DNA of 60,744 nt. It comes from Chloroflexi bacterium bin125 (lineage in GTDB: Bacteria > Chloroflexota > Dehalococcoidia > Bin125). The notes below the pieces were generated by a model. That model ran no database searches. It saw only the letters and a list, made by a program, of their open reading frames with translations, and had not been told where the DNA came from. This document shows positions 33,912 to 42,562 of this stretch, one piece after another. The stretch covers positions 1 through 60,744 of the forward strand of contig MPNM01000017.1 in the NCBI GenBank assembly GCA_002239025.1, written 5' to 3'. Numbering within the stretch: the stretch's first letter is position 1; each line of letters opens with the position of its first letter. The position numbers were made by a program, and so were the translations under genes.

Positions 33912-34757
33912 ATGAACGGATATTCAATCATGGACTTCGAGCATTACCTCTTTCCTCCGCGCGTGGCCATTGTCGAAGTGGCCGGACAGATCGGCGCAAG
34001 GATCAATCCACGCGAACTCTCCCGCACCTTCAACAGCATCGCTGAGAACCCGCGATATCCCGCAGTCGTACTCGACATCGATTCGCCTGGTGGAGGCGCA
34101 GCCGCCTCGGAGGCGCTGTACCTTGCGGCCAAGCGACTGTCCGACAAGAAGCCGGTCGCCGCAGCGATCCGGGGCGTCGGAGCATCGGGCGGCTACATGA
34201 TCGCCTGCGCAGCCAACCCGATCTTCGCCCTGCCCACGTCAGTCGTCGGTTCGATCGGCGTGATCTGGACCGCGCCAATGATCTCCGAGGCGCTCGACCG
34301 CGTCGGAGTCAAGATGCGGACTCGAGCCGCGGGTGAATACAAGGACATGGGCTCTCTCTTCCGCGAGAACACGCCAGAGGAAGACCAGAAGCTCGACGCG
34401 CTGATCCACTCCGTTTACGAGCGCTTCGTCGACATCGTCGCCGAAGGACGCCCCGATCTGGAGCGTGATCGCGTCGCCGAACTGGCCTCCGGCGAGATCC
34501 ACACTGGAGCCGAGGCACACGAACTCGGTCTCGTCGATCAGCTCGGAGACCTCAGCGACGCGATCGAGTGGGCTGCCGACGCCGCCGGCATAGAAAAACG
34601 AACCACACTCGTCCGCCCCAAGCGAGGCCTGCTGCAAATGCTCATGACCCAGGGAGCCGACTCCCTGGCCAACGCCCTGGTCGACAGCTTCATTGAGCGA
34701 GTCGACGCAGCAAAATCAGAGCGACTACTCGAAGCTCGGATGCGCATCAATCGATAG
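33912..34757 (+). CDS. S49-family (SppA-like) serine protease
   Basis: A 281-aa protease of the signal-peptide-peptidase A type. The nucleophile is Ser 92 in GASGGYM, and the general-base Lys 144 is in AGEYKDMGS; the 52-residue spacing equals that of Bacillus SppA (S147/K199). LDIDSPGGGAAASEAL and VGSIGVIW are further family segments. Unlike typical SppA it shows no signal peptide or membrane anchor at its N-terminus, so it may be cytoplasmic or peripherally bound. A second in-frame ATG lies at 33930. Confidence 0.88.
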   Translation: MNGYSIMDFEHYLFPPRVAIVEVAGQIGARINPRELSRTFNSIAENPRYPAVVLDIDSPGGGAAASEALYLAAKRLSDKKPVAAAIRGVGASGGYMIACAANPIFALPTSVVGSIGVIWTAPMISEALDRVGVKMRTRAAGEYKDMGSLFRENTPEEDQKLDALIHSVYERFVDIVAEGRPDLERDRVAELASGEIHTGAEAHELGLVDQLGDLSDAIEWAADAAGIEKRTTLVRPKRGLLQMLMTQGADSLANALVDSFIERVDAAKSERLLEARMRINR

Positions 34758-34812
34758 CAGCCCAGTCCCCGCTTCACGCAAGGACCTGCTCCCGCTCGGT
34801 CAGACCACTGTC

Positions 34813-34899
34813 ATACCCGCGCTCGCCGCGGGTATCTCGCCTTGCGAGGCACAGACGTCGAGCACTTCACTGCGAGATTGCCGCGGCAAGCGCGGCAAT
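34813..34899. repeat. family B hairpin repeats in inverted orientation
   Basis: ATACCCGCG/CGCGGGTAT (34813-34835) and ATTGCCGCG/CGCGGCAAT (34877-34899) are hairpins of the same family as those at 25.3 kb; in each, a stem base differs on both arms so that pairing is kept. A partial relative of the 42.6-kb element (CAGTCCCCGCTTCACGC) lies at about 34765-34781. Confidence 0.65.
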
Positions 34900-34964
34900 G
34901 ACGGAGGTGGGGACAATCGCCAGCGCCAATCGAGGGCACTAACCGACGAGCGCACAAACCTTCA

Positions 34965-35507
34965 TCACAACGTCCGCATCATCGTCGGACCGTTGATGAT
35001 GTCATCTGCGTGCTGATTGTCGTGCAACGCCCAGGCCTCTAACAGCGACAGTCCGTTGCCCGCAAATCCCATCCGCATCAACACTTGGTCCTCGGTCAGC
35101 GCTGCGAAGTACATCGTTGACTTCTCCGCGCCCGCCTGTAACTGCTCCGCCAACGCGTCCACCGACTGTCCCTGAAATCTCTCTGCTCCAAGCGCGTTGG
35201 CCCGATCAAGTTCGAGACTCGGGACCGACGGATCCGGTTTCCACTCTTCCAACGGCGACCCATTGAGCACCGCAATCAACACATCGTGATAGCGACGGTC
35301 CGAGGCCGCCAAGTGAGCCAAGACATCGCGCCGAGACCACGCAGGCGCTGCCGAATCCTTGAGCCAGACCGGACCAGGCAACGACTCCACCATCTGTATC
35401 AACCGTCGGCGAGCACGCAACGCCCGGGTCAGTGGTACCCACAGGGCAGGGATAAAGTCGTCGGCCGGTAGTGGCGGTTCCGTCGCCAGCAGCGGACGGT
35501 CATCCAT
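34965..35507 (-). CDS. DinB-like four-helix protein
   Basis: A 180-aa protein of the DinB/maleylpyruvate-isomerase-like superfamily. Metal-ligand type histidines appear in WSRRDVLAHLAASDRRYH and at the C-terminus in LHDNQHADDI, the standard first and last His positions. Such proteins are often mycothiol/bacillithiol- or metal-dependent S-transferases or unknown. It follows the flavin reductase gene by 8 nt on the same strand, indicating one operon. Confidence 0.75.
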   Translation of the reverse strand: MDDRPLLATEPPLPADDFIPALWVPLTRALRARRRLIQMVESLPGPVWLKDSAAPAWSRRDVLAHLAASDRRYHDVLIAVLNGSPLEEWKPDPSVPSLELDRANALGAERFQGQSVDALAEQLQAGAEKSTMYFAALTEDQVLMRMGFAGNGLSLLEAWALHDNQHADDIINGPTMMRTL

Positions 35508-35515
35508 CGTGGCAG

Positions 35516-36025
35516 CTACCAGCTCATCGACGGGTCGGGTGGACCCATCTTTCGATAGTTGCCGCCGTAGAACAGGATTGGCTCATCGTCTGACTGCTTC
35601 ACAAACGCCTTGACCTCGCCAATGATGATCTCATGGTCGCCGCCATCGACGACTGAATGAATGTCGCAATCGAAGACCATCGTCGCTGCCGCCAGCCGCG
35701 GCTGACCGGTCTCACCGAGCACGTGCTCATGCTCGTCGAATTGGTGAGGCGGCGGCGGTCGCTTGCTGCTGGCGAAGAAGTTGGACGTATCCATTGCCGT
35801 GTCGGGCAGAATATTGACCGTGTATGCCCCTGTCTCCTTGAGCAGCGGCAAGACGCTCGCGCTCTTGTCGACGCAGACCAGCACCAACGGGGGATCAAGC
35901 GACAGCGACGAAAACGACTGAGCCGTCATCCCAACGAAGTTCGGATCAGTCCCGGTCGTAACGACAGTGACGCCGCTCGGGAACATCCCCAGTGCATTGC
36001 GGAACTCTCGGTCATCGAAGTCCAT
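35516..36025 (-). CDS. flavin reductase-like FMN-binding protein
   Basis: A 169-aa split-barrel protein. The N-terminal FRNALGMFPSGVTVVTTG...GMTAQSFSSLSLDPPLVLVCVDKSAS is the signature of the flavin reductase-like domain (HpaC/two-component monooxygenase reductases), which reduces FMN or FAD with NAD(P)H. The end (ILFYGGNYRKM) is family-typical. It could supply reduced flavin to a monooxygenase outside the window. A strong AAAGGGAG RBS lies upstream. Confidence 0.9.
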   Translation of the reverse strand: MDFDDREFRNALGMFPSGVTVVTTGTDPNFVGMTAQSFSSLSLDPPLVLVCVDKSASVLPLLKETGAYTVNILPDTAMDTSNFFASSKRPPPPHQFDEHEHVLGETGQPRLAAATMVFDCDIHSVVDGGDHEIIIGEVKAFVKQSDDEPILFYGGNYRKMGPPDPSMSW

Positions 36026-36064
36026 GGTGGCTCCCTTTCGACGTTGATCCGGCGGATGCTCAGT

Positions 36065-37024
36065 TTAACGCAGCGGCAGATCGAGCACCGTCATCAACCC
36101 GCGCCGAGTATGAGGAATCACCCGAGCCGCCCGCAGCGCCGCCGCCGCCGTCGCATCGTCGCCAAACACTCCACCTTCGAACCGAAGTTTGAGCGGCGGC
36201 GTTCCGTCGACCACGATCTCGTCGTACTCCTCATCAACAGACGCGTTCGCTTCGAAGTGCAACCGCACCCGATGCCCGTCGTACGTCGAGCCCTCGAGCG
36301 TCTCCAGCGTTCCTTGCACGAGCTCCTGACCTGCGACCTCGCATGGGACCATGTCGTGCTGCCAATCAACGAGCTTCCAGCCCAGCGAGTAAGCAAGCAA
36401 CCTGGCCGACTCCACCAGCCCTACATGACCGAATCCACCCGCGTCGCGCTTCTCTTCCCACTGCGCCAGCGATATCCCCATCCCCACCTTCTCCTGGAAC
36501 GGAACCCGCCGCCGCGATGGGTCCTGCACACGCCGCACCGAGACCGACTTGATGCTGTGCGAAATCGCCGACATCGACGCCGGCAGCGCATCCATCAGGA
36601 ACCCCGGATTCACTCCAGTGCCAACGACCGTGCGGTCAGCCCGCCGAGCCAGCAAGTCAAGCCCGGACGCGATCTCTGGATGCCGCGCTTGGGCAAAGGA
36701 CAGCTCCTCGCAGGTCGAGACGACATGCAAGTCCTGTCGTAGAGCTTCCTCAATCTGCGGCGACACCTGCTCGAGGTACGAGCCGGTGCAGTGAATCAGA
36801 ATTCCCCCATCCGATCGCGCATCGACCCGCGCCGCTGACACGGCCTGCCGGATCACGATCTCGGGAGCGCCATCGATGAAATCGGACAGCGGCTTGCCGA
36901 CCATGTCGGGATTGATCTCGACTGCGCCCACGACTTCAAGGAACGGATCACTCAGCGCCGCCTCAGCGATCCGCAGTCCGATCGGTCCAAGCCCTTGCAC
37001 GATTACGGGAAGCGGAGCGCTCAT
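36065..37024 (-). CDS. dihydrodipicolinate reductase-like / 2,4-diaminopentanoate dehydrogenase-type oxidoreductase
   Basis: A 319-aa NAD(P)-binding protein: VIVQGLGPIGLRIAEAAL (Rossmann glycine motif), VVGAVEINPDMVG, ILIHCTGSYLEQVSPQIEEAL, VVSTCEELSFA and VGTGVNPGFLMDALP. This order is typical of the 2,4-diaminopentanoate dehydrogenase/DapB-N family of unknown or amino-acid-degrading dehydrogenases; it is not DapB itself. The GGAGG RBS supports ATG 37024. It lies 39 nt upstream of the flavin reductase gene on the same strand. Confidence 0.78.
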   Translation of the reverse strand: MSAPLPVIVQGLGPIGLRIAEAALSDPFLEVVGAVEINPDMVGKPLSDFIDGAPEIVIRQAVSAARVDARSDGGILIHCTGSYLEQVSPQIEEALRQDLHVVSTCEELSFAQARHPEIASGLDLLARRADRTVVGTGVNPGFLMDALPASMSAISHSIKSVSVRRVQDPSRRRVPFQEKVGMGISLAQWEEKRDAGGFGHVGLVESARLLAYSLGWKLVDWQHDMVPCEVAGQELVQGTLETLEGSTYDGHRVRLHFEANASVDEEYDEIVVDGTPPLKLRFEGGVFGDDATAAAALRAARVIPHTRRGLMTVLDLPLR

Positions 37025-37105
37025 CCGGTACCTCCAGCACGTCGTCGATATACGGTGATAATCTCACTGGTCTGCGCATACGGTAGCAACGAAATCGAGT
37101 CCGTC

Positions 37106-37921
37106 ATGGTCGACTACCCGGACCACAACGCCGAATCGATCGAAGCATGGGAACAGAACGCCGAGTTCTGGGACGAAGCACAGGGCGACGATGGCAACTA
37201 CTGGCAACGGGTGCTGGTTTTTCCCAACACGCTCGATCTCCTGCAGCCGCTGCCGGCTTCCGTAGTGGAAATCGCCTGTGGCAACGGAAACTTCGCGCGA
37301 CAGCTCGCAAGGCTGGGAGTCTCAGTCACCGCCACCGACGGCTCTCAGGCTCAGCTCGACGCTGCCCGCCAGCGCTCCGAGGGCTTGCCGATCAACCTGT
37401 TCAAACTCGACGCCACCGACCGCGCCCAACTGGCTGCTCTCTCAGGCGCAAAGGACGCTCCGTTCGGAGCCGCTGTATGCAATATGGCGCTGATGGACAT
37501 CGCCGAGATCACGCCAATCTTCGATATGCTGCCGCTCGCCCTGGCCGAGGGCGCACCGTTCATCTTCTCCGTCCTTCACCCAGCGTTCACGCCAGGCCCA
37601 CACGTGCGTCTGTTTCAGGAACGCACCGAGACCACGGACGGGCGTCTGATCGAAGAATCGGGAGTCCGCATCACCAGTTATCACAATCGAGGTGTGCACC
37701 AGGGAGTCGCAGTGTTTGGTCAACCGGCCATCCAGCCATACTTCGAGCGAACCCTGACCGAGCTCTTCGAAACCGCCTTCAACCGAGGCTGGGTACTCGA
37801 TGGAATCCGGGAACCCGCCATCACCGATGGAGGAAAAGGAGACGCCGAGGGTCGGCTGAGCTGGGACCACCTGCCCGACATCCCACCAGTAATGGTCGCC
37901 CGCCTGCGGCATCGGGGCTGA
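37106..37921 (+). CDS. class I SAM-dependent methyltransferase
   Basis: A 271-aa methyltransferase. Motif I is VVEIACGNGNFARQLARLG (about 55-73), followed by TATDGS (motif II acidic residue), the FGAAVCNMALMDIAEI post-motif segment, and FIFSVLHPAFTPG. The substrate is unknown. ATG 37106 is chosen since homology begins soon after; upstream residues in frame cross the divergent promoter region. Confidence 0.85.
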   Translation: MVDYPDHNAESIEAWEQNAEFWDEAQGDDGNYWQRVLVFPNTLDLLQPLPASVVEIACGNGNFARQLARLGVSVTATDGSQAQLDAARQRSEGLPINLFKLDATDRAQLAALSGAKDAPFGAAVCNMALMDIAEITPIFDMLPLALAEGAPFIFSVLHPAFTPGPHVRLFQERTETTDGRLIEESGVRITSYHNRGVHQGVAVFGQPAIQPYFERTLTELFETAFNRGWVLDGIREPAITDGGKGDAEGRLSWDHLPDIPPVMVARLRHRG

Positions 37922-37925
37922 GAGG

Positions 37926-38049
37926 AGCTCCCCCCTTGGGGGAGCTGTCACGAAGTGACTGAGGGGGCCACGGTTGGTTTAACCGCCAAGTGACTGCGAG
38001 TCTCAGACCATCACTCCGCTGCTGCGCGGCACCTCCCCCAAGGGGGAGG
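37926..38049. repeat. two family A repeats in inverted orientation
   Basis: Copy one (about 37928-37969) has C-run-TTG-G-run, then GTCAC-GAA-GTGAC, then TGAGGGGG; copy two (about 38014-38049) is a half copy in the opposite direction ending CCTCCCCCAAGGGGGAGG. They lie between convergent genes and may end transcription. Confidence 0.65.
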
Positions 38050-38063
38050 CCCAACGCAGGCGC

Positions 38064-38390
38064 CTATGGCATCGGCGACCATTCGGTCGGCTGGAGGAGC
38101 CGATTCTCGATGTGGTGCACCAGCGGACCATCCTCCTCCGACGCGGCTCGCGCGGCTTGCCACTCCGGATCTGCGGCGAAACTCTTCCAGGCTTCCTCGC
38201 GCTGGCCGTGATTCTCGTAGCTGAGGATGTACCAGAGCTCGTCCGAGCGACCGCCGACCGAGTTCGTCCAGTAGCCCACGTTGTGGATCCCGTGGCGCTC
38301 GAACAGCTCCATCGTGTGGTCGCGGAAGCGCTTCATCAGGCTGCCCATCTTGCCCGGGTGCGCCGTGTAGATTCGCAGTTCGTAAATCAT
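38064..38390 (-). CDS. NIPSNAP-family protein
   Basis: A 108-aa ferredoxin-like-fold protein with the NIPSNAP pattern: MIYELRIYTAHPGKMGSLMKRFRDHTMELFERHGIHNVGYW at the N-terminus, then ELWYILSYENHGQREEAWKSFAADPEWQAARAASE. Biochemical role unknown; bacterial members often sit beside catabolic genes. It follows the CocE hydrolase gene by 21 nt, so the two are probably co-transcribed. Confidence 0.88.
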   Translation of the reverse strand: MIYELRIYTAHPGKMGSLMKRFRDHTMELFERHGIHNVGYWTNSVGGRSDELWYILSYENHGQREEAWKSFAADPEWQAARAASEEDGPLVHHIENRLLQPTEWSPMP

Positions 38391-38411
38391 CAGTCGTTCC
38401 TCTTTCTGTGC

Positions 38412-40145
38412 TCAGTCGTTCAAGACGTGCATGCGTAACGCCGACGGATACTCTCCGCCACGACGAATCGAGTTGATCGCCGGCAGCATCTCGGTCGCCG
38501 AGTTGACTGATCCGCCGTCATTCGAGTTCGCCATGAAGCGAGGGTAGTTGCTACTGGACACTTCCAACCGAATTCGGTGTCCAACGTCGAATCGATGCCC
38601 CAGCGACGCCAGCTCTACGGTCACCTTGACCACTTCGCCCGGGGACAGGAACACTTCGCGGTCAAAGCCTTCGCGGAAGCGAGCCCGCATAATCCCGTCA
38701 ACCAGCGAGACCGCCTTGCCGTCCGGATCAACATCGACCAGTTTGGCCGTAATGTCGGTGTCCGGACGATCGCTGGAGAACCAGATGTCAACTTCGACCG
38801 GCCCAGCGACATCAACCGCTTCGGTGAACGGATCGCTGGTGTAGCAGAGCACATCGTCTCGACTCTCCGCACGGCTCTGGTCGCGCGGACCCGGCATGCC
38901 AATCGCCTGTTGCAACGTGGATCCGCCATTGGTGATCACTGGCTTGTACCCCGTGTAGAGGTACTCGTCCCAGCGAAGATCCTCCTCGGGACATTCTGGA
39001 GTCAGCCGGCCATCGCCATAATGCAAGTTGCCGCCTCCGTGAGAACCGAGGTAGAGCGTCTGTTCCTCTGCATTCGGCGGAGGCCACGATTCCGCGGTGC
39101 GCCACTCGTTCGCGCCCATCAGGAACCAGCGCACGTTCGACAATTCGCGATCGCGGCCCTTCAAGTGTCGATCGAGGAAGACATTGATGTCGGCGATCAC
39201 ATTCGCCGCGGCCGCCGCGCCGGTCGGGCCGAACTCCAACTCGCCCAGCCAGCGGTCGTAGTTGGTGTGCGCCCAGGGACCCATGATCAGGTGCTGCTCG
39301 GGATTTCCCTCCGCCGAGATGCCGCGGAAGTTACGCACCGTGCCAATGCCAAAGATGTCGAACCAACCGCCGATATGCAGCATCGGCACCTGGAAACGCG
39401 AGTAGTCGGCGGAGTGCCTGACCGATTCCCAGTAGTCGTCGCGAGTCTCATGCTCCAGCCACTCGTGCCAATAAGCAGCCACACCGTCCTGGGAAATCCC
39501 CGGCATCGAGTTCAACGGACGGCTGCCTAGCAACTGGAATCCATTACCCATCACTGCCTCGGTCAATTCCGCCGCAGCATCCGTCGGACGAGTATGGTCC
39601 TGCTGCAAGTACCCCGTCGCCGCCAGACCGCTGCCCCACAATCCGACAAACCCGAGCTGAAACGCGCCGCCCTGATACGTCCAGCCGTCGTAGTAGTCGT
39701 CGGCGGTGATGATCGGAATCGCGCAACGCAGCGACGGTGGACGCTCGCGAGCCGCCAGCATGGTCGTCGCGCCGACATACGACGGCCCATAGATCGCCGT
39801 GTTGCCGTCGCACCAGGGTTGCTCGGCGACCCATTCCAGCGTGTCGTAGCCGTCCGGCCCTTCCTGGTGGAAGGGTTTGAAATCGCCCTCAGAGGCGTAG
39901 CGCCCGCGCGTGTCGCAAACGACCACCGCATACCCACGTTCAGCCAACTTCAACGCGCTCGGCATCACCGCGACGAGGCCCGCACCAGACATTTCCTTGT
40001 CATATGGCGTCCGCGTCACAATGCCGGGTACAGCCTTGCCTGGTTGGTCAGTGTTCTCTGGGCGATAAAGGTCGGCGCGCAGGATGACGCCGTCACGCAT
40101 GGGGATATCGAGGTTCTTTTCGACGATTACGCGTTCGACGGCCAC
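38412..40145 (-). CDS. CocE/NonD-family hydrolase (X-Pro dipeptidyl-peptidase-like)
   Basis: A 577-aa serine hydrolase. The N-terminal MRDGVILRADLYRP, DTRGRYASEGDF, and AIYGPSYVGATTM (nucleophile Ser in G-x-S-Y-x-G) define the CocE/NonD alpha/beta-hydrolase domain; the C-terminal jelly-roll part includes DRPDTDITAKLVDVDPDGKA and LASLGHRFDVGHRIRLEVSSSNYPRF. It may hydrolyse esters, amides or acyl-peptides. No export signal is visible. Start is GTG 40145 with GGAG upstream. Confidence 0.9.
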   Translation of the reverse strand: MAVERVIVEKNLDIPMRDGVILRADLYRPENTDQPGKAVPGIVTRTPYDKEMSGAGLVAVMPSALKLAERGYAVVVCDTRGRYASEGDFKPFHQEGPDGYDTLEWVAEQPWCDGNTAIYGPSYVGATTMLAARERPPSLRCAIPIITADDYYDGWTYQGGAFQLGFVGLWGSGLAATGYLQQDHTRPTDAAAELTEAVMGNGFQLLGSRPLNSMPGISQDGVAAYWHEWLEHETRDDYWESVRHSADYSRFQVPMLHIGGWFDIFGIGTVRNFRGISAEGNPEQHLIMGPWAHTNYDRWLGELEFGPTGAAAAANVIADINVFLDRHLKGRDRELSNVRWFLMGANEWRTAESWPPPNAEEQTLYLGSHGGGNLHYGDGRLTPECPEEDLRWDEYLYTGYKPVITNGGSTLQQAIGMPGPRDQSRAESRDDVLCYTSDPFTEAVDVAGPVEVDIWFSSDRPDTDITAKLVDVDPDGKAVSLVDGIMRARFREGFDREVFLSPGEVVKVTVELASLGHRFDVGHRIRLEVSSSNYPRFMANSNDGGSVNSATEMLPAINSIRRGGEYPSALRMHVLND

Positions 40146-40216
40146 ATCACACTCCAGTTCGTAAACCTGTCTGACGAACGCTATGCTAGAAAACGAGAGT
40201 TGGACAGGGGAATCCG

Positions 40217-40825
40217 ATGACCACCAACGTGGATGCAGGCGAACTGGGTATCACATTCTCGGATGTGGCGCGCTCAAAACTGGTCGAGGTCTTGACCGGT
40301 TATCCGGAAGAAGTCGCTGGGTTACGCCTGAAGATCACCGGGCGTACCTCGGAAGGATTCGAACACGTCCTGACGATCGTCGAAAAGGGCATCGAACCCG
40401 AAGACGACGCGACCGTCCAGTATCCCGACTTCCTCCTCTACGTCGAGGGCGAACACATCGAAGATCTGCGCGGCACCAACGTCCACTACGAGTTCAAGGG
40501 CCCCAACGTCTCCGGCCTCGAATTCCATAACCCCAATCCCGTCTGGCGAGACCCATTGGCGCAAGAAATCCAGCGCATCTTCGACGAGCAGGTCAACCCC
40601 CAAATCGCCGCCCACGGCGGGTTCGTCCAACTGCTCGAACTCCGAGGCAAGCGAGCCTACATCGAAATGGGCGGAGGCTGCCAGGGCTGCGGTATGGCCA
40701 ACGTCACGCTTAAGCAGGGCATCGAAGTCGCCGTCAAAGAAGCCCTCCCCGAAATCGAGGAACTCGTCGACGTCACCGACCACCAGTCAGGCGACAACCC
40801 CTACTACCAGCCCTCCAAGAAGTAG
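40217..40825 (+). CDS. nfuA: NfuA-like iron-sulfur cluster carrier protein
   Basis: A 202-aa two-domain protein. The N-terminal half (about 8-95) resembles a degenerate A-type (HesB/IscA) domain: ITFSDVARSKLVEVLTGYP, LRLKITGRTSEGF, without its three Cys. The C-terminal half is a NifU C-terminal domain with QVNPQIAAHGGFVQLLEL and MGGGCQGCGMANVTLKQGIEVAVKEALPEI, the CxxC that holds a 4Fe-4S cluster between two subunits. It delivers clusters to apoproteins. AGGGGA lies 6 nt before the ATG, and TATGCT (about 40180) is a possible -10 box. Confidence 0.85.
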   Translation: MTTNVDAGELGITFSDVARSKLVEVLTGYPEEVAGLRLKITGRTSEGFEHVLTIVEKGIEPEDDATVQYPDFLLYVEGEHIEDLRGTNVHYEFKGPNVSGLEFHNPNPVWRDPLAQEIQRIFDEQVNPQIAAHGGFVQLLELRGKRAYIEMGGGCQGCGMANVTLKQGIEVAVKEALPEIEELVDVTDHQSGDNPYYQPSKK

Positions 40826-40878
40826 CTCCCTCCGTCCTCGCTGGCAAGCGCTCCACGAGAAGCACGGCCTGGCTCCGC

Positions 40879-40920
40879 GCTCCCCCTTGCACGGGGAGCT
40901 GCCGCAGGCTGAGGGGGTCC
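40879..40920. repeat. intergenic hairpin repeat, family A
   Basis: GCTCCCCCTT-GCA-CGGGGAGC, then TGCC-GCA-GGC, then TGAGGGGG. It lies in the 203-bp space between nfuA and the radical SAM gene; the rest of the space holds only a leaderless-type promoter. Confidence 0.65.
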
Positions 40921-41016
40921 CACTCCCCACAAGCCAACTAGCGAGATCCAACTTTGCCCTTCAGCCCTCACGCGATCATGTTCAAGGCCCAGCGCTAGTG
41001 GCATCCTGGCCCGCGA

Positions 41017-41022
41017 TATGGT
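41017..41022 (+). promoter_or_regulatory. TATGGT -10 element six bases before the radical SAM gene
   Basis: TATGGT, GAGTCC, then GTG 41029. As in several other genes of the window, the spacing places +1 at the start codon. No clear -35 box. Confidence 0.45.
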
Positions 41023-41028
41023 GAGTCC

Positions 41029-42330
41029 GTGACACAAGTCCTCCTCATCTCCACCTATGAACAAGGCCACCAGCCACTCAGCATCGCCGCGCCTGCCGCA
41101 GCATTGAAGGCAGCCGGACACCAGATCCGAGCGATCGATCTCGCAGTCGAGTCTGTCCAGTCTGAAGTACTTATCGCTCAGGCTTCCGATGCCGACCTGA
41201 TCGCCATCTCCACTCCGATGCACACCGCTGCCAGACTCGGCACACGTATCGCTCGGACGCTCACCGGAATGTCGGACAAGATCGCCTTCTACGGTCTGGC
41301 AGCCAACTCGTTACGCGACTCAGGCCTCGGAGCCGCAATCAGCGGCGACACGGACCTGCAGCTCGTCGCCATGGCCAACGGCGAGTCGCCGTCGACGGTG
41401 CCGCTCTTCGACCGCGAGAGTCGGCTGATCCCCGACCGCTCGATCCTGCCCTCAATCGACCAGTACGCGAGGTACCGCGATGCCAGCGGAGTCTCACATC
41501 TGTCTGGCTACGTCGAGTCCACCCGAGGCTGCGCCCACCGCTGCACCCACTGTCCGCTGACGCCGATCTATGCCGGTCGGCTCCGCCTCAACGGCGCCGA
41601 AACCGTGCTCGCAGACATCGACCAACAGGTCGTCGTCGGCGCAGAGCACATCACCTTCGGCGATCCCGATTTCCTCAACGCGCCCGACCAGGCCATGCAC
41701 CTCCTACGCGAAAGCGCGGGCAACCATCCAGGCCTGACATTCGACGCCACAATCAAAGTCGAGCACCTGATCGAGCATCAGCAGCTCCTGCCGGAAATGG
41801 CCGAACTCGGCGTCAGCTTCATCGTCTCCGCCTTCGAGTCTGTTGACGACCAACTGCTCGAAGTCCTCGACAAAGGCCATACCGCCGCCGATCTCGACAC
41901 AGCGCTCCAACTGACAGACCACGCCGGCATCGCCATCCGTCCAACCTGGCTGCCATTCACACCCTGGACCTCGGCGCAGGACTACCTGGACCTGCTCAAG
42001 TTCGTTGAGACACGGCACCTGGTCGACCTAACGCCCCCGGTCCAACTCGGCCTGCGATTGCTCGCGCCGGCAAATTCGCCGCTGGTCGAACCGATGCGCG
42101 ACATGGGTTCGCTGGTCGATTACGACATCGACGGCCTAACCTGGCAATGGCGACACAAGAACCCAAGGATGGACGATCTCCAGTCGCAGATCGCGAGCAT
42201 CGCCGAGCGAAGCGGAACGTTCGCCGACATCAAAGCGGTGGCTTGCGAGACCCTTGGCGTCAATCCATGGCCCAACGTCGAGGCTCTGCACGTTCACAGA
42301 CCGGGCCTGACCGAAGACTGGTTCTGTTGA
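41029..42330 (+). CDS. B12-binding-domain radical SAM protein
   Basis: A 433-aa protein. An N-terminal cobalamin-binding-like Rossmann domain (MTQVLLISTYEQGHQPLSIAAPAAALKAAGHQIRAIDL, then DADLIAISTPMHTAARLGTRIA) is followed by a radical SAM domain with ESTRGCAHRCTHCP (Cys 168, 172, 175) and ADIDQQVVVGAEHITFGDPDFLNAP. It is a class of largely uncharacterised radical SAM enzymes that may methylate or rearrange unactivated carbons. The typical B12 His motif DxHxxG is not visible, so it may not bind B12 base-off. Confidence 0.83.
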   Translation: MTQVLLISTYEQGHQPLSIAAPAAALKAAGHQIRAIDLAVESVQSEVLIAQASDADLIAISTPMHTAARLGTRIARTLTGMSDKIAFYGLAANSLRDSGLGAAISGDTDLQLVAMANGESPSTVPLFDRESRLIPDRSILPSIDQYARYRDASGVSHLSGYVESTRGCAHRCTHCPLTPIYAGRLRLNGAETVLADIDQQVVVGAEHITFGDPDFLNAPDQAMHLLRESAGNHPGLTFDATIKVEHLIEHQQLLPEMAELGVSFIVSAFESVDDQLLEVLDKGHTAADLDTALQLTDHAGIAIRPTWLPFTPWTSAQDYLDLLKFVETRHLVDLTPPVQLGLRLLAPANSPLVEPMRDMGSLVDYDIDGLTWQWRHKNPRMDDLQSQIASIAERSGTFADIKAVACETLGVNPWPNVEALHVHRPGLTEDWFC

Positions 42331-42446
42331 GCCGAGCCCACCGGGGACCAGTTGGCCCCTCTCAGCCCCGACCAATCAGTCAGCCCAATCAGCCTGATCG
42401 AGCTGTAAACGTCCTGCTCAGGAGGCACGCGCCTGATTTCCCCTCC

Positions 42447-42562
42447 CTCCCCCTCGCAGGGGGAGGTGCCGAAGGCGGAGGGGGTCCCGCTCCGCCTTCC
42501 TTTGTCCGGTCGATACGCCAGAGTGACCCCCTCAGTCACTCCATGACAGCTCCCCCTGCGAA
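42447..42562. repeat. two family A repeats in inverted orientation, the second split by a MITE-like insertion
   Basis: The first copy (42447-42487) is complete, with TGCC-GAA-GGC as inner hairpin. The second, reversed copy begins at about 42527 (GACCCCCTCAGTCACTCC), reaches CTCCCCCTGCGA at 42562, and is interrupted there; its continuation CCCTGCGAGGGGGAG is found at 42750. These and the inserted element fill the 475-bp gap between genes. Confidence 0.65.

Noticed and set aside
38577-39530. A 317-residue plus-strand frame opposite the CocE hydrolase
   Set aside because: Low-complexity shadow of a well-supported minus-strand gene.
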